The notes beneath the pieces are model-generated. The model saw only the letters and a program-made list of their open reading frames with translations, ran no database searches and had not been told where the DNA came from. This document shows, one piece after another, positions 18,881 to 27,774 of a stretch of DNA of 64,000 nucleotides. The stretch lies in NCBI RefSeq assembly GCF_001053185.1, contig NZ_CSTD01000001.1:1482333-1546332 (forward strand). Reading direction: 5' to 3'. The position numbers and the translations under genes are program-made. The stretch comes from Mycobacterium bohemicum DSM 44277 (GTDB lineage: Bacteria; Actinomycetota; Actinomycetes; Mycobacteriales; Mycobacteriaceae). Each line of letters starts with the position of its first letter. Position 1 is the first letter of the stretch.

Positions 18881-19589
18881 GTTGCCCACCTTCCCAGGCT
18901 CACACGAAGTTGTCACGAGACTCATAGGTTTCTCAAATGACGCGCTGTTGCAAGGCTCACACTGAACGTCGCACAAATATGTGTCTTATATGAGTTTCAT
19001 CAGCCAAGTTGAGAGCGGCTTAGTTACCAAAAATACTGGTATGCATGGTTGTTGGCTTTGAAAGACCGAACCGCTCCGTGGATATGATCTCCAATTAGAC
19101 TGTGCAACAGAGTATTTGGGTCGCCGTGCAGTGCTTGGCCTCGTTGGGTGCCGTCCGGGGCTCGACAATGCGGCATTGCGGCGAGCTCCGACGGCAACTC
19201 GGTGCCCATTAATTACACGTTACGTAGTGTTACGAATACCAATGAGCTGATATGTCTTTCATGGCAAAGGGCCCACATGTCGTCTCGGGGCAGTGGCCTG
19301 TTAGGGCGTGTCGATTGCGTGGCATCGGTTTCCCGGGGGGAGCGGATGGTGCCGACCAAAGCGCCCGTTGCGTGCTGCGGGTTACCCGAGCGGACCAGTG
19401 GCGGCCGGACGGGCATCGTGCCCCGAGCCGAAACGCTGTGCGCCGACCGCGGGCGCCGGTCCGAAGGGGCGATTCAAGCGCTCGCCAGACTCGCCGCCGC
19501 GTCCTCGGCCGGATTGGTACGCCGCGCCGACACTCGCCGATAGCCGCCTCGCGTGGCGGAGCTAGCAAATTCAGACGAAGAAGGGAAAC
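18881..19589. other. 709-bp gap between trcR and a PPE gene; A/T-rich near 18970-19050
   Basis: No convincing coding region was found on either strand; the open frames here have no family resemblance. The stretch from about 18970 to 19050 is clearly richer in A and T than its surroundings, with ATGTGTCTTATATGAG and CCAAAAATACTGG, and lies where TrcR autoregulation would act. The 5' promoter of the PPE gene must lie in the right part. Confidence 0.5.
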
Positions 19590-20897
19590 ATGGATTTTGG
19601 CGCGTTGCCGCCGGAAGTGAACTCGGCGCGGATGTATTCGGGACCTGGGCCGGCGAGCATGCTCGCCGCGGCCGCAGGGTGGGAATCGGTGGCTGCCGAG
19701 CTGAACGTGACTGCCGATGGCTATCAGTCGGCGATATCCACTCTGACGGGAGACTGGCAGGGGCCGGCCTCGATGGCAATGGCGGCCGCGGTCGCACCGT
19801 ACGTGATATGGATCAGGGCCACCGGGGAGCAGTGCGAGCAGACGGCAACCCAGGCCACCGCCGCCGCGGCCGCATACGAAACGGCCTTCGCGATGACGGT
19901 GCCGCCGCCGCTGATCGCGATCAACCGGTCTCAGCTCATGGCGTTGGTTGCGACCAACCTGTTCGGACAAAACACGCCGGCGATCATGGCCACCGAGGCC
20001 GCCTACAGCGAAATGTGGGCGCAGGACGCCACCGCGATGTACAACTACGCGGCAAGTTCGGCCTCGGCGTCGGCCTTCGGCGCCTTCGCCTCACCGCCGC
20101 AGACGACGAATCCGGCCGCCACCCAGGCCGGCACCAATGTCCAATCGACCACGACACAAGCGATGTCCGCTGTCCCACAAGCGCTGCAGAGTCTGGCGAC
20201 GCCCGGTTCGACGTCCGCGCTGGGTCTTTCGCCGACGGCGGTGGGTGGCAGCGCCGCGTCCCTGGGATCGTCGGGGCTTTCGGCCCCCCTCAGTGCACTG
20301 TCGAACTTGACTGGCGCGTCGGGGAAAGCAGCGAGCGCCACCACGGCGGCGGGGCCGCTGTCCGGCTTGACGTCCAGTCTGACGTCTTTGTTCGGCGGAG
20401 CCAACGGTGGCCTGGGTCTCGACGTGATCGGCCTGGGCTCCGATCTGGCCGGCCTCGGCGCCGACGGCGCCGGATTGGGCGGCGACGGCGCCGGGCTCGG
20501 TTTCGACGGGTATGGCCTGTCGCTGGACTTTGCGGGCGCGGGCTCGATCATCGGAGCCGAGGCAGGGGCCCCGAGCCTGGGCGACGTGGGTGGCCTCGCC
20601 CCACTCGGCGGCCTGGGCGAATCCGCTTCCGCCGGCGTCGGGCAGGCTGCCTCCCTCGGCACCCTGTCGGTGCCGCCGAGTTGGGCCGACGCGGTCTCAT
20701 CTGTCACGCCGTTGCCCGCCATGGAGGCCAATGCCGTGTCGGCGGGATGGGGTGGGACACCGACGCCGTCCGCGCCGAGTACCGCCGGGGTCTCGAAGCT
20801 GCCGTTGGGTGCGATGGTCGGCCGGGAATCCGACGGTGCGGTCCAGCGGATCGGCTTCCGCCCCTCGCTGATTCCCAGGTCGCCGGTGGCCGGGTGA
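19590..20897 (+). CDS. PPE family protein, SVP subgroup
   Basis: A 435-residue PPE protein. The PPE domain (about 1-180) begins [20 protein letters not shown], has the WxG-type turn GDWQGPAS and continues into the helical [25 protein letters not shown] region. A Gly/Ala/Leu-rich linker with [17 protein letters not shown] repeats follows. The C-terminal signature GTLSVPPSW assigns the PPE-SVP subgroup, usually secreted by ESX-5. A GAAGGG ribosome site precedes the ATG. No PE gene lies upstream, so its partner, probably the nearby PE8-like protein or another PE, is not evident. Confidence 0.95.
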   Translation: MDFGALPPEVNSARMYSGPGPASMLAAAAGWESVAAELNVTADGYQSAISTLTGDWQGPASMAMAAAVAPYVIWIRATGEQCEQTATQATAAAAAYETAFAMTVPPPLIAINRSQLMALVATNLFGQNTPAIMATEAAYSEMWAQDATAMYNYAASSASASAFGAFASPPQTTNPAATQAGTNVQSTTTQAMSAVPQALQSLATPGSTSALGLSPTAVGGSAASLGSSGLSAPLSALSNLTGASGKAASATTAAGPLSGLTSSLTSLFGGANGGLGLDVIGLGSDLAGLGADGAGLGGDGAGLGFDGYGLSLDFAGAGSIIGAEAGAPSLGDVGGLAPLGGLGESASAGVGQAASLGTLSVPPSWADAVSSVTPLPAMEANAVSAGWGGTPTPSAPSTAGVSKLPLGAMVGRESDGAVQRIGFRPSLIPRSPVAG

Positions 20898-20930
20898 TCG
20901 GGCCGATACGCGCGGGCCTACGCCGCTATG

Positions 20931-20950
20931 CCCACCTATGCCCACCTATG
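20931..20950. repeat. Short tandem repeat after the PPE gene
   Basis: Two exact tandem copies of CCCACCTATG preceded by a partial third (GCTATG) lie 34-53 bp after the PPE stop. Too small to be functional on its own; possibly a variable-number site. Confidence 0.5.
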
Positions 20951-21010
20951 CCGCTGTGTCATTGAGGGGCAAGGCTTTTCGATGCTTGATGCAGCTCCGG
21001 ACAAAATGAC

Positions 21011-21040
21011 GGGGCCGCACACCTTTCGGTGTGCGGCCCC
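21011..21040. terminator. Strong hairpin between convergent PPE and EsxI-like genes
   Basis: A 13-bp perfect stem (GGGGCCGCACACC with its complement) and a four-base loop lie between the two convergent transcripts. On the minus strand it is followed by GTCATTTTG, giving a short T run, so it best serves the esx operon but can act in both directions. Confidence 0.85.
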
Positions 21041-21057
21041 GCGCTAGCGAAAGTGCG

Positions 21058-21342
21058 TCAGGCCCAGCTGGACCCGACGGCGCTGTCGGTGCTGGACATG
21101 TTGCTACCGGCGGTCTGCACCTTCTGGCCGTGCTGGTTGGCCTGCTCGTAAATCACCTGGAAGTTGCGACCCAACTGGGTGATGAACTCCTGGCAGGCCA
21201 CCGAACCGGCGCCGCCCCAGAAGTCACCGGCAGCCAGCACATCACGAACGATGGCCTGGTGCTCCTGCTCCAGCGACGCAGCCTGCGCGCGGATCGTGGC
21301 GCCATGGGAGTCCACATCGCCGAACTGGTAATTGATGGTCAT
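21058..21342 (-). CDS. esxI: EsxI/EsxN-family ESAT-6-like protein
   Basis: A 94-residue WXG100 protein of the Mtb9.9 group (EsxI, L, N, O, V). It starts MTINYQFGDVDSHGATIRAQ and carries the turn DFWGGAGS between two helices; the C-terminus ends SAVGSSWA. It should form a heterodimer with the EsxJ-like partner encoded 50 bp upstream and be exported by a type VII system, ESX-5 by family. An AGGAG site precedes the ATG. The symbol is given by position (Rv1037c); the paralogs are too alike to separate. Confidence 0.95.
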   Translation of the reverse strand: MTINYQFGDVDSHGATIRAQAASLEQEHQAIVRDVLAAGDFWGGAGSVACQEFITQLGRNFQVIYEQANQHGQKVQTAGSNMSSTDSAVGSSWA

Positions 21343-21392
21343 TGCGGTGTTCTCCTAACGTCTGAAAGGTTACGCAGCCGCGGCTTGTATTA

Positions 21393-21689
21393 CTAGCTGC
21401 CGAGGATCTGCTGCGAAGACTGCTCTTGCTGCTCGTAGTTGTTGGCGTCGCGGATCAACCCGTCACGCACGCCGTGCAGCATGTTCACGATGTTGCGGAA
21501 GGCCTGATTCATCTGGCCCATGGTGTCGTACGAGGTCGCCTGAGCCTGGCCGCTCCAGCCGGCACCGGCGATGTTCATCGACGACGCCCACATCTTGCGG
21601 GCCTCGTCCTCAACGGTCTGGGCGTGCACTTCGAAACGGCCCGCCATGGCCCGCATCTCGTGCGGGTCGGTCATAAAACGAGTTGCCAT
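21393..21689 (-). CDS. esxJ: EsxJ-family (QILSS-type) WXG100 protein
   Basis: A 98-residue partner of the EsxI-like protein, beginning [19 protein letters not shown] with the turn AGWSGQAQ. The family name comes from a C-terminal QILSS; here it ends QQILGS, one change. The YxxxD/E-type export motif is seen near YEQQEQ. AAGGAG precedes the ATG. Position corresponds to Rv1038c. Confidence 0.95.
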   Translation of the reverse strand: MATRFMTDPHEMRAMAGRFEVHAQTVEDEARKMWASSMNIAGAGWSGQAQATSYDTMGQMNQAFRNIVNMLHGVRDGLIRDANNYEQQEQSSQQILGS

Positions 21690-21822
21690 GTTGTCTTTCT
21701 CCTTTACTTGGAAGTCGTGTAGATGCTCGTGATGCGGCGGTGGCCGCAGGACCGATAGGTTACGGCCTACCGGTTAATTGCTCGCCTCAAATGGGTTGTT
21801 TATCCTCCCTTGTTTTCCCGTT

Positions 21823-23016
21823 TTAGACGACGACCTGCTTGGGCATGACGATCGGCTTGAAGCCGTACCGCGGCCCGGAACCGTATGCGCCGGCACCCTT
21901 GGCGGCTGCCCCCATCCCGGGCATGCCGGGCATCGCCGTGACCGGCTCGGCCGTCTCGGCGGCGGCGGTCCAACCCGAACCCTCCAGCGGAGCTGTGGAC
22001 GAGGCCAGGGTTGCCGGGGCCGCCGCGGACCAGCTGCCCGGCACCGACAGACCGCCGACCGCGGACGCCTCGCCCAGCGCCGCCGACGCACCGGCTCCCG
22101 AAACCGAGTTCACCAGCGACCCGCCCGTTCCGATGCTCGCACCGGCGAGTGGCGTAACACTGCTCACTCCAATGGCGGCCGGCGTGGTGGCGGCCAGCGT
22201 GTGCCCCAGCGAAATCGCGGTCGGGATGGTGTTGCCGACAAACCACGCCGCCGTGACACCGACCTCTTGGACGCCGTCGAATATCAACGGGGTGCCGAAG
22301 AAGCCGTCGAGGTCGGTCAGGAGGGGCCCCAGGCCAACCGCCTGCGCCACGTTCCACAGACCAGTCCCGATGGCATTGCCGCTCAGCAAGCCCTCCAGGT
22401 CGCCGATCAGGCCACCGGCCGCCGACGTGGCGGCGCTGTTCGCGGTAGCGGCAGGAACCGCCGCGGCTTGGGTGGCCGCCGCGGCGGGGCTGGCCGTCGG
22501 CAGCGCCGAGGTCAGGGGCTGCAGGACGCTCGAGGCGGTAGCGGCGGCCTGGTAGGTCGCCATCGTGATGGCGTCCTGGACCCACATCTCCGCGTATTGG
22601 GCCTCGGTGGCCATGATCGCCGGGGTGTTGATGCCCAGGAAGTTGGTCGCGACCAGTGCGGCGAGCTGCGTCCGGTTGGCGGCGATCACCGGCGGCGGCA
22701 CCGTCGCGGCGAACGCCGCCTCGTAGGCGGCCGCTGATGCCGATGCCTGGGTGGCCGCCTGTTCGGCGGCTGCGGCGGTGGTGCTGAGCCAACCCACGTA
22801 GGGTTGGGCAGCGGCGGCCGCCGCTGTCGATCCCACACCCGTCCACTGGTCGGACAGGTTCGCGATGATCGACTCCCATGACGAAGCCGTGGTGCTCAAC
22901 TCGGCGGCCAAGTTGCTCCAGGCCGACGCGGCGGCCATCAGCGGGCCCGAACCCGAGCCCGTGTACATCATCGCGGAGTTGACTTCGGGGGGAAGAGCCG
23001 CAAAATCGAAAGCCAT
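21823..23016 (-). CDS. ppe15: PPE15-like PPE-SVP protein
   Basis: A 397-residue PPE protein starting [20 protein letters not shown], with the WTG turn at SDQWTGVGS and the EspG-binding helical tip region around [22 protein letters not shown]. The C-terminal half carries GGLSVPGSW (SVP signature) and ends with GPRYGFKPIVMPKQVVV, shared with the PE8-like partner. In M. tuberculosis PPE15 pairs with PE8 and the complex is recognised by EspG5. GAGGAG lies upstream of the ATG; PE gene 65 bp upstream. Confidence 0.93.
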   Translation of the reverse strand: MAFDFAALPPEVNSAMMYTGSGSGPLMAAASAWSNLAAELSTTASSWESIIANLSDQWTGVGSTAAAAAAQPYVGWLSTTAAAAEQAATQASASAAAYEAAFAATVPPPVIAANRTQLAALVATNFLGINTPAIMATEAQYAEMWVQDAITMATYQAAATASSVLQPLTSALPTASPAAAATQAAAVPAATANSAATSAAGGLIGDLEGLLSGNAIGTGLWNVAQAVGLGPLLTDLDGFFGTPLIFDGVQEVGVTAAWFVGNTIPTAISLGHTLAATTPAAIGVSSVTPLAGASIGTGGSLVNSVSGAGASAALGEASAVGGLSVPGSWSAAAPATLASSTAPLEGSGWTAAAETAEPVTAMPGMPGMGAAAKGAGAYGSGPRYGFKPIVMPKQVVV

Positions 23017-23081
23017 TTGAGTTCCGTTCTCCTCGTTCGAATTTCGCTGGTTGATCGGGTGACCGTGTTGACGCCCGCCGG

Positions 23082-23930
23082 CTAGACGGCCTTGATCTTC
23101 GCCATGACAATGGGCTTGACGCCGTAGCGCGGCGCACCGAAGCCGGCGCTGTTGCGCGCGGCCGCGCCCAGCCCGGGCATTCCCGGCACCACGTTCATCA
23201 TTCCGGCCTGAGGCGCCGCCGCCGTCCAGCCCACCGTCTGAACTGCGGTGGCCGGGGTCGCCGCCGAGGCGAATTCGCCGGCCCAGCTCGGCGGAACGGA
23301 CAACTTGCCGACCATGGTGGCCTGACCGATGCCTCCGGCGGCGCCCATCGGCATGCCGACGGCGCCGATGCCGCCAACCCCGGCCGGCGCGACCGTGTCG
23401 ACGGCGTCCACGGCGCCGACGTCGGCGGCGTCGGCGCCGGCTGCGGGCAGCAGACCACCGCCGGCCACACCCAGGACGTCGGACATGGCCGAGGCCCAGT
23501 TGCCGGTCTCGAAGTTGACGAAGTTGGCCGCGTTACCCGACAGGCTGAACGGCCCGGCACTCGAAGCGAAGCTTGTGCTGGGGCCACCGGACAGCGTGCT
23601 GAGCAAGCTGATGATGTCCTGGACCGGGCCCGCCGCCGCGCTGCTGGCGTTGGAGGCCTCGGTGGCCGAGTAGGTGCCGGAACTCAAACTCAGGGTGCTG
23701 GTGAACTGCTGCTGAATGGCTTGAGCTTCGGCGGCGAGTTGCTGGTACAGGGTGCCGTACGACGAGAAGACTGCCGACTGCAGGACCGATATCGGGTCGG
23801 AGGCCGCCGGGGAGACGGCCGTCGTCGCCGTCGCCGCGCCGGCGTTTTGCGCCGCGAGTGACGTCCCGATCCCCTCCAACTGCTGCGCCGCTGAAAGCAG
23901 CTCTTGCGGGATTGCTGTCAGAAGTGACAT
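23082..23930 (-). CDS. pe8: PE8-like PE protein with an SVP-type C-terminal domain
   Basis: A 282-residue protein. Residues 1-95 form the PE domain (LLSAAQQLEGIGTSLAAQNA, then the YGTLYQQLAAEAQAIQQQF helix with the YxxxE-type export motif). The remainder is Ala/Gly-rich and ends with [13 protein letters not shown] and a PRYGVKPIVMAK tail that matches the C-terminus of the adjacent PPE15-like protein. I chose ATG at 23930, preceded by GAGGAGC, because the true PE domain begins there. It heads the ESX-5a-type block. Confidence 0.92.
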   Translation of the reverse strand: MSLLTAIPQELLSAAQQLEGIGTSLAAQNAGAATATTAVSPAASDPISVLQSAVFSSYGTLYQQLAAEAQAIQQQFTSTLSLSSGTYSATEASNASSAAAGPVQDIISLLSTLSGGPSTSFASSAGPFSLSGNAANFVNFETGNWASAMSDVLGVAGGGLLPAAGADAADVGAVDAVDTVAPAGVGGIGAVGMPMGAAGGIGQATMVGKLSVPPSWAGEFASAATPATAVQTVGWTAAAPQAGMMNVVPGMPGLGAAARNSAGFGAPRYGVKPIVMAKIKAV

Positions 23931-24287
23931 CTGTAGCTCCTCGTGTGTGAGACCTGCCGAATCCGTCCCGCGGATCGACCCCTGTGTGTTGTCGCAACAA
24001 CCCGTGTGTGCTGGCGTAACGCTAACGATCCACGACTCCACCGTCGCGACCGAAAGGGGTAGCTGGGCGGCCGTTTACGGTTTCTTAACGTCGGTGCTGG
24101 CCGTGTTAACACGATTCTTTCGGCGGACATAGCCGTGCAATCTGCCGCCGGTGGCAACGCACATTAACCCGGTGGGTGGGGCGCGGATATTACTCGACGG
24201 TCGGCGCGCGTGCGCGTTCGGCGGAACGTCGCCTATCGCGGGGTGCGGCGCCGGGATCACGGCGCCGCGCGCTACATTCGCCGCCGG
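23931..24287. other. 357-bp promoter region between PE8-like gene and tRNA-Leu
   Basis: No gene is visible. The region is relatively A/T-rich near 24071-24120 and contains the 12-bp palindrome CGTGTTAACACG at 24102-24113 together with another TTAAC at 24084-24089, spaced by about two helical turns. These could be regulator sites for the ESX-5a block. Confidence 0.4.
24102..24113. promoter_or_regulatory. CGTGTTAACACG palindrome upstream of the PE8-like gene
   Basis: A perfect 12-bp palindrome about 170 bp before the PE8-like start. No family assignment can be made by eye. Confidence 0.3.
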
Positions 24288-24361
24288 GCCCCCATAGCCC
24301 AATTGGCAGAGGCAGCGGACTTAAAATCCGTCCAGTGTCGGTTCGAGCCCGACTGGGGGCA
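24288..24361 (+). tRNA. tRNA-Leu (anticodon UAA), short variable arm
   Basis: A 74-base gene with a 7-bp acceptor stem (GCCCCCA/TGGGGGC), discriminator A, a 3-bp D stem with the AATTGGCAGA loop typical of leucine tRNAs, anticodon stem-loop GCGGA-CTTAAAA-TCCGT (anticodon TAA), a 5-base variable region and a T arm GTCGG-TTCGAGC-CCGAC. CCA is not encoded. Leucine tRNAs normally have a long variable arm, so this is an atypical member. The syntenic tRNA in M. tuberculosis lies beside integrase remnants. Confidence 0.9.
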
Positions 24362-24716
24362 CCCGGGTTCCGGCAGCTGGATGCCGGCCGCAGAAGCCGC
24401 AGCAATGGAAGAGGCGGCTCAGGGCGGAAGGCCCGCGTTCGTCTGAGTTCGGCCGGCGACGTTCTCTGACGGCAACGATTGGCCCGCGTGGCGTCGATTC
24501 GGTCCATTGTCGCGTCTCGGCGGCCGGCCGACCGATGGCAGGACTTCATCTACGCCGCTGTCGATTTGGACGTACGGCGGCCCCCGCGGTATGGAAACCC
24601 GGCCGGGCGTCGCTCGTCGCCGACGGAAACTTTTCCAAATCGCGACAAGCCTGAACGTGTGGTACACCATCAACAGCGCCTGACGCAATGATTAGCTCAA
24701 CGGAAGGAACGAGAGC
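24362..24716. other. 355-bp gap after tRNA-Leu
   Basis: No gene and no integrase remnant was recognised. No second copy of the tRNA 3' end was noticed in the following 7 kb. Confidence 0.4.
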
Positions 24717-25142
24717 ATGGCTATCGCACGGGGCTTCGCCGCAACCGCTGTGTTCGCCGGTCTGGCTGTTTGCACAGCTGATGCGGCGTGGGCTGACACA
24801 CCGTCTATGAACGGCACTTACACCGAGACCTCGACCTCGCCGAGTGGCCTATCCGTCACCAACGATTGGACCGTCAGTCCCTGCGGTAATGGATGCGCCT
24901 ACGTCAAAGCTGGGGCGGGCGGCGGGATGGCGTATTTCCGCGACGGTCAATGGGTACTTGACACGATGAATAATTTGACTTGTGCGGACGGTACCTTCAA
25001 CCAGTACGCCACGAACGCCCACATGACGTGGGATCCGGATAGCCTCGACGGCACGTCTCAAATCACCTACATCGTCGGGGCCTGCGGCAAACCGCCGGGC
25101 TACACGCAAACCAACCACATATCACTCAAGGCATCGTCCTGA
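24717..25142 (+). CDS. Small secreted protein of unknown function
   Basis: A 141-residue protein with a cleavable signal peptide (positive start, hydrophobic core AATAVFAGLAVCTADAAWA, likely cut near AWA-DT). The mature part of about 115 residues contains four Cys (in SPCGNGCAY, NLTCADG, VGACGKP), which suggests two disulfides, and many Thr, Ser and Gly. I recall similar small exported proteins in several mycobacteria, without function. The ATG at 24717 follows GGAAGGAACGAG. Confidence 0.8.
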   Translation: MAIARGFAATAVFAGLAVCTADAAWADTPSMNGTYTETSTSPSGLSVTNDWTVSPCGNGCAYVKAGAGGGMAYFRDGQWVLDTMNNLTCADGTFNQYATNAHMTWDPDSLDGTSQITYIVGACGKPPGYTQTNHISLKASS

Positions 25143-25159
25143 CGGTATCCTCAAACCGC

Positions 25160-25189
25160 ATTGGGTGGCGTTATCTCGCGCCGCCCAAT
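25160..25189 (+). terminator. Hairpin after the small secreted-protein gene
   Basis: ATTGGGTGGCG pairs with CGCCGCCCAAT (one G-T wobble) around an eight-base loop, 18 bp beyond the stop codon. No T-tract follows. Confidence 0.6.
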
Positions 25190-25415
25190 CGGTGACCCAT
25201 CGCGCGCGCCTTATCTGATCCCGATTTTCCCCGCGCCACACGTCCGGTGATTTCTGACAGCCGCAGTGCGAACGCCAACGGATGCCGTTAGCCGCGGCTC
25301 AGGCAGGCGGTCACATCGGAATTTCACCGTCCCCGCCGGCGGGAAGTTTTTTCCTGCCCTTGCTACACGTTTACGTTCGCCGTGAGCCGGTGCATGATTT
25401 TCCCGACGACCATAT

Positions 25416-26333
25416 TCATTGGTACCGCACCGACCAGGAGGCCACCGTCGCAGCAATTCCGGCTGGATAGCTCTGCGCCCGAGTGGCCCGGCTGTCTGCA
25501 TTGATCGATTGCGCTTCGAGCAAAGCGAGGGCGCACTCAGTCATGCTGACAGCGGAGGCGAATCCTATTACCGTCAGTCGTAGTAAGTCCGTTTCTCTCT
25601 GCATGTATTCGCGAACCCATCTGAGTCCGTGAGCGAAGCTGGAACCCACGGAGCAGAAGCTCCTCGCCAGGAGAGACATGCCCAGGGACTCGAGTTCACC
25701 AAAGGGATCAGCCGGGGGATTCGCGTCAATCCATGCCGCCGCTTGGAGCAGATAACCGGTGGAGTCTGGCGGCCGTTCCCGCGCCGATTCGGGCAACGAC
25801 GCGATCGCTTCCAGACGCTCGTTGAACTTCTGTCGACGCTGTTGAAACCGTTGGTATTCAGCATGTCTCGCTTCATCGATCCGAATCGCAAAAGTTGCTT
25901 CCTCGATGTCGATATCGCGAGATTGAGCCTCGCTCTCACGCTCGATCGAGCCAAGGCACCTGGCCCGTCGTACCGCACGGTCGGTGTCGCTGAGAAGCCA
26001 TATCGTCTTGGCTGATGCCTCGACTGCCGAGCGGCACAGCGTCGCCACCGACGCGGTTCTGAGCTTTCGCTCCTGAGTCAGTGCGGCCGAAAATACCTGC
26101 CCGGCAGCCACAACGTTCTCGGTGGCGTTCATCGCGGGAAATCGCGCGGTCGAGCTTACGAGGCCCGGGCCAAGGTCGGGCATGAAGTCCTGATCATCAA
26201 GCGCAAGACTGCTGCCGGCATCCACCGGATGGCGTGTGGGTTCCCATTCGCCCAATTGCATGCCACGCAGCGCCCGCTGTGAAATGCGCGCAATGAGTTG
26301 CGCCTGCAGAATTCCAGCGACGGCGTCTGTCAT
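25416..26333 (-). CDS. Uncharacterised protein, HEPN/DUF5677-like by pattern
   Basis: A 305-residue soluble, mostly helical protein that I do not recognise by name. The central RSAVEASAKTIWLLSDTDRA helix, the long charged helix rich in Arg, Glu and Gln (about 135-175) and the late SSFAHGLRWVREYM segment resemble DUF5677/AbiV-type HEPN proteins, where a SxxxHG helix is common. This is a resemblance only. The surrounding DNA is visibly less GC-rich than the core genes, in line with a transferred gene. ATG at 26333 is the first start; no strong ribosome site. Confidence 0.65.
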   Translation of the reverse strand: MTDAVAGILQAQLIARISQRALRGMQLGEWEPTRHPVDAGSSLALDDQDFMPDLGPGLVSSTARFPAMNATENVVAAGQVFSAALTQERKLRTASVATLCRSAVEASAKTIWLLSDTDRAVRRARCLGSIERESEAQSRDIDIEEATFAIRIDEARHAEYQRFQQRRQKFNERLEAIASLPESARERPPDSTGYLLQAAAWIDANPPADPFGELESLGMSLLARSFCSVGSSFAHGLRWVREYMQRETDLLRLTVIGFASAVSMTECALALLEAQSINADSRATRAQSYPAGIAATVASWSVRYQ

Positions 26334-26592
26334 CTACCGCACGGTACTCGAGGCACGCCGATGATCGCTGGAGCGAGCACCGGCCACGCGCTGGCCGGCG
26401 GTCGGCTGGGCCCCTGAAGGACGGCTGACGTTGTACGCGCATGGTCGCGTGCTCCACGCGCGACCCGGGACAGCAAGTGCGGCGGCTTACGCGTCAAATC
26501 TCTTGTGCAACAGTCGAGAGAATCACGCCACCGGCGAACGTAAGGCTATGGCAGACGCGGCGAGCGGCCGAAGGTGGCCCGCGCCGGCGCGC

Positions 26593-27774
26593 TCAACGGG
26601 CCTCCCAGCGCAGCATCAGGGTGTCCAGGTGCGTCACGCCGACCGGTTTGTGCACAATCGCCGGGGCGGAGCCCGCCGCTAGTTCGAATTGCGGGATGGA
26701 GCTCAACCACTCACTCACGAACTCGGCCATTTCAAGACGGGCCAGAGAGAGGCCCAAGCATCTGTGCATCCCGCTGCCGAATGCCCAGTGGCGCTGCCGT
26801 CGGATCCTTCCGTCGCCGGCCGTCGAAATCTCGTCGCCGCCGTTCTCTCTGCCCGCGGCTTCCAAAGCCAGCCACACCGCACTGCCCGCGGGTATTGTGA
26901 CGCCGCCGATCGTGACGTCCCGCGTCGTGACGCGCGGAATGGCCGGCCCTGGCGTCTCCAGTCGCAAGATTTCCTCGAGGAACGCCGGAATCTGTGCCGG
27001 GTCTTCGCGCAGCCGGGCCTGCAGCTGTGTATCGCGCGCGAGACGTAGAAGTGTGAAAGAAATTGCCGCGGAAACCATCTCGATGCCGGCAACGGAGAAC
27101 AACAAGAGGATGACTGCGGTCACTTCGAACCTGCTGAGCGACAAGTCGTGATCGCCTTCGAGTCCCTCCAGCAGGGGCCAGAGAACGCCGGGCGGGCGCT
27201 GCGGATCTGCCATAGCGGCTCCCAGCTGGGAATTCAGCCACTTGAGCAGAGCAAGTTCGGCCGCCCCGGTGGAGTCGCCGATTACTGCGGCCTGGATAAG
27301 CCGAGCCGGCCGTTTGCCCGGCATCCCACACACCGTGCACATCGCTTGACAGGCGTAGTTGTCGGCGAGTCTCGTTGCGTCACACTGCCCTTTGGCGGCG
27401 ATCGGATCGATCAGCGCGGCGGCCTGGGCGCGTAAGGCCGGAGCGTAGGGCGCCAGGGCTTTGGGGCTGAAGAGCGGATGCAAGACGCGGGCGAAACGGG
27501 CATGCTCTTCTGGCGTCCCGCAAGAAAGGGGCACCTGCGGAAGGGGTACCCCGCCCCAGGCGAGCTTGAAGGTTTTCGGCGGCGACACAAACGTGTCCGG
27601 GTCGAGCAAAGCTGCGCGCACATCGTCCCGCCTGGTGAGAAAGTAACCGCGAAGCGCCGGCTCGCCCGTGTCGACTTTCACCACCGGGCCCAGCTCGCGC
27701 ATGTGACGCCAATACGCCGCGCGATCCGCTGTAAAAGACGGACTCTCTTTGAAGTGTAACGGCGGCGAAGTCAC
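26593..27774 (-). CDS. Cytochrome P450
   Basis: A 393-residue bacterial class P450 haem mono-oxygenase. The haem loop FGSGMHRCLG puts the thiolate ligand at Cys339, and EEILRLE supplies the ExxR pair of helix K. The helix I segment reads SVAGIEMVSAA: the acidic residue is present, but the Thr that normally follows it and helps oxygen activation is replaced by Met/Val. Substrate is unknown. No ferredoxin or reductase gene is adjacent, so electrons must come from elsewhere. ATG at 27774 is the first start and gives the usual length. Confidence 0.93.
   Translation of the reverse strand: MTSPPLHFKESPSFTADRAAYWRHMRELGPVVKVDTGEPALRGYFLTRRDDVRAALLDPDTFVSPPKTFKLAWGGVPLPQVPLSCGTPEEHARFARVLHPLFSPKALAPYAPALRAQAAALIDPIAAKGQCDATRLADNYACQAMCTVCGMPGKRPARLIQAAVIGDSTGAAELALLKWLNSQLGAAMADPQRPPGVLWPLLEGLEGDHDLSLSRFEVTAVILLLFSVAGIEMVSAAISFTLLRLARDTQLQARLREDPAQIPAFLEEILRLETPGPAIPRVTTRDVTIGGVTIPAGSAVWLALEAAGRENGGDEISTAGDGRIRRQRHWAFGSGMHRCLGLSLARLEMAEFVSEWLSSIPQFELAAGSAPAIVHKPVGVTHLDTLMLRWEAR

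Noticed and set aside
19148..19543. Possible gene in the trcR-PPE gap
   Set aside because: No homology pattern, no ribosome site, and codon use unlike neighbours.
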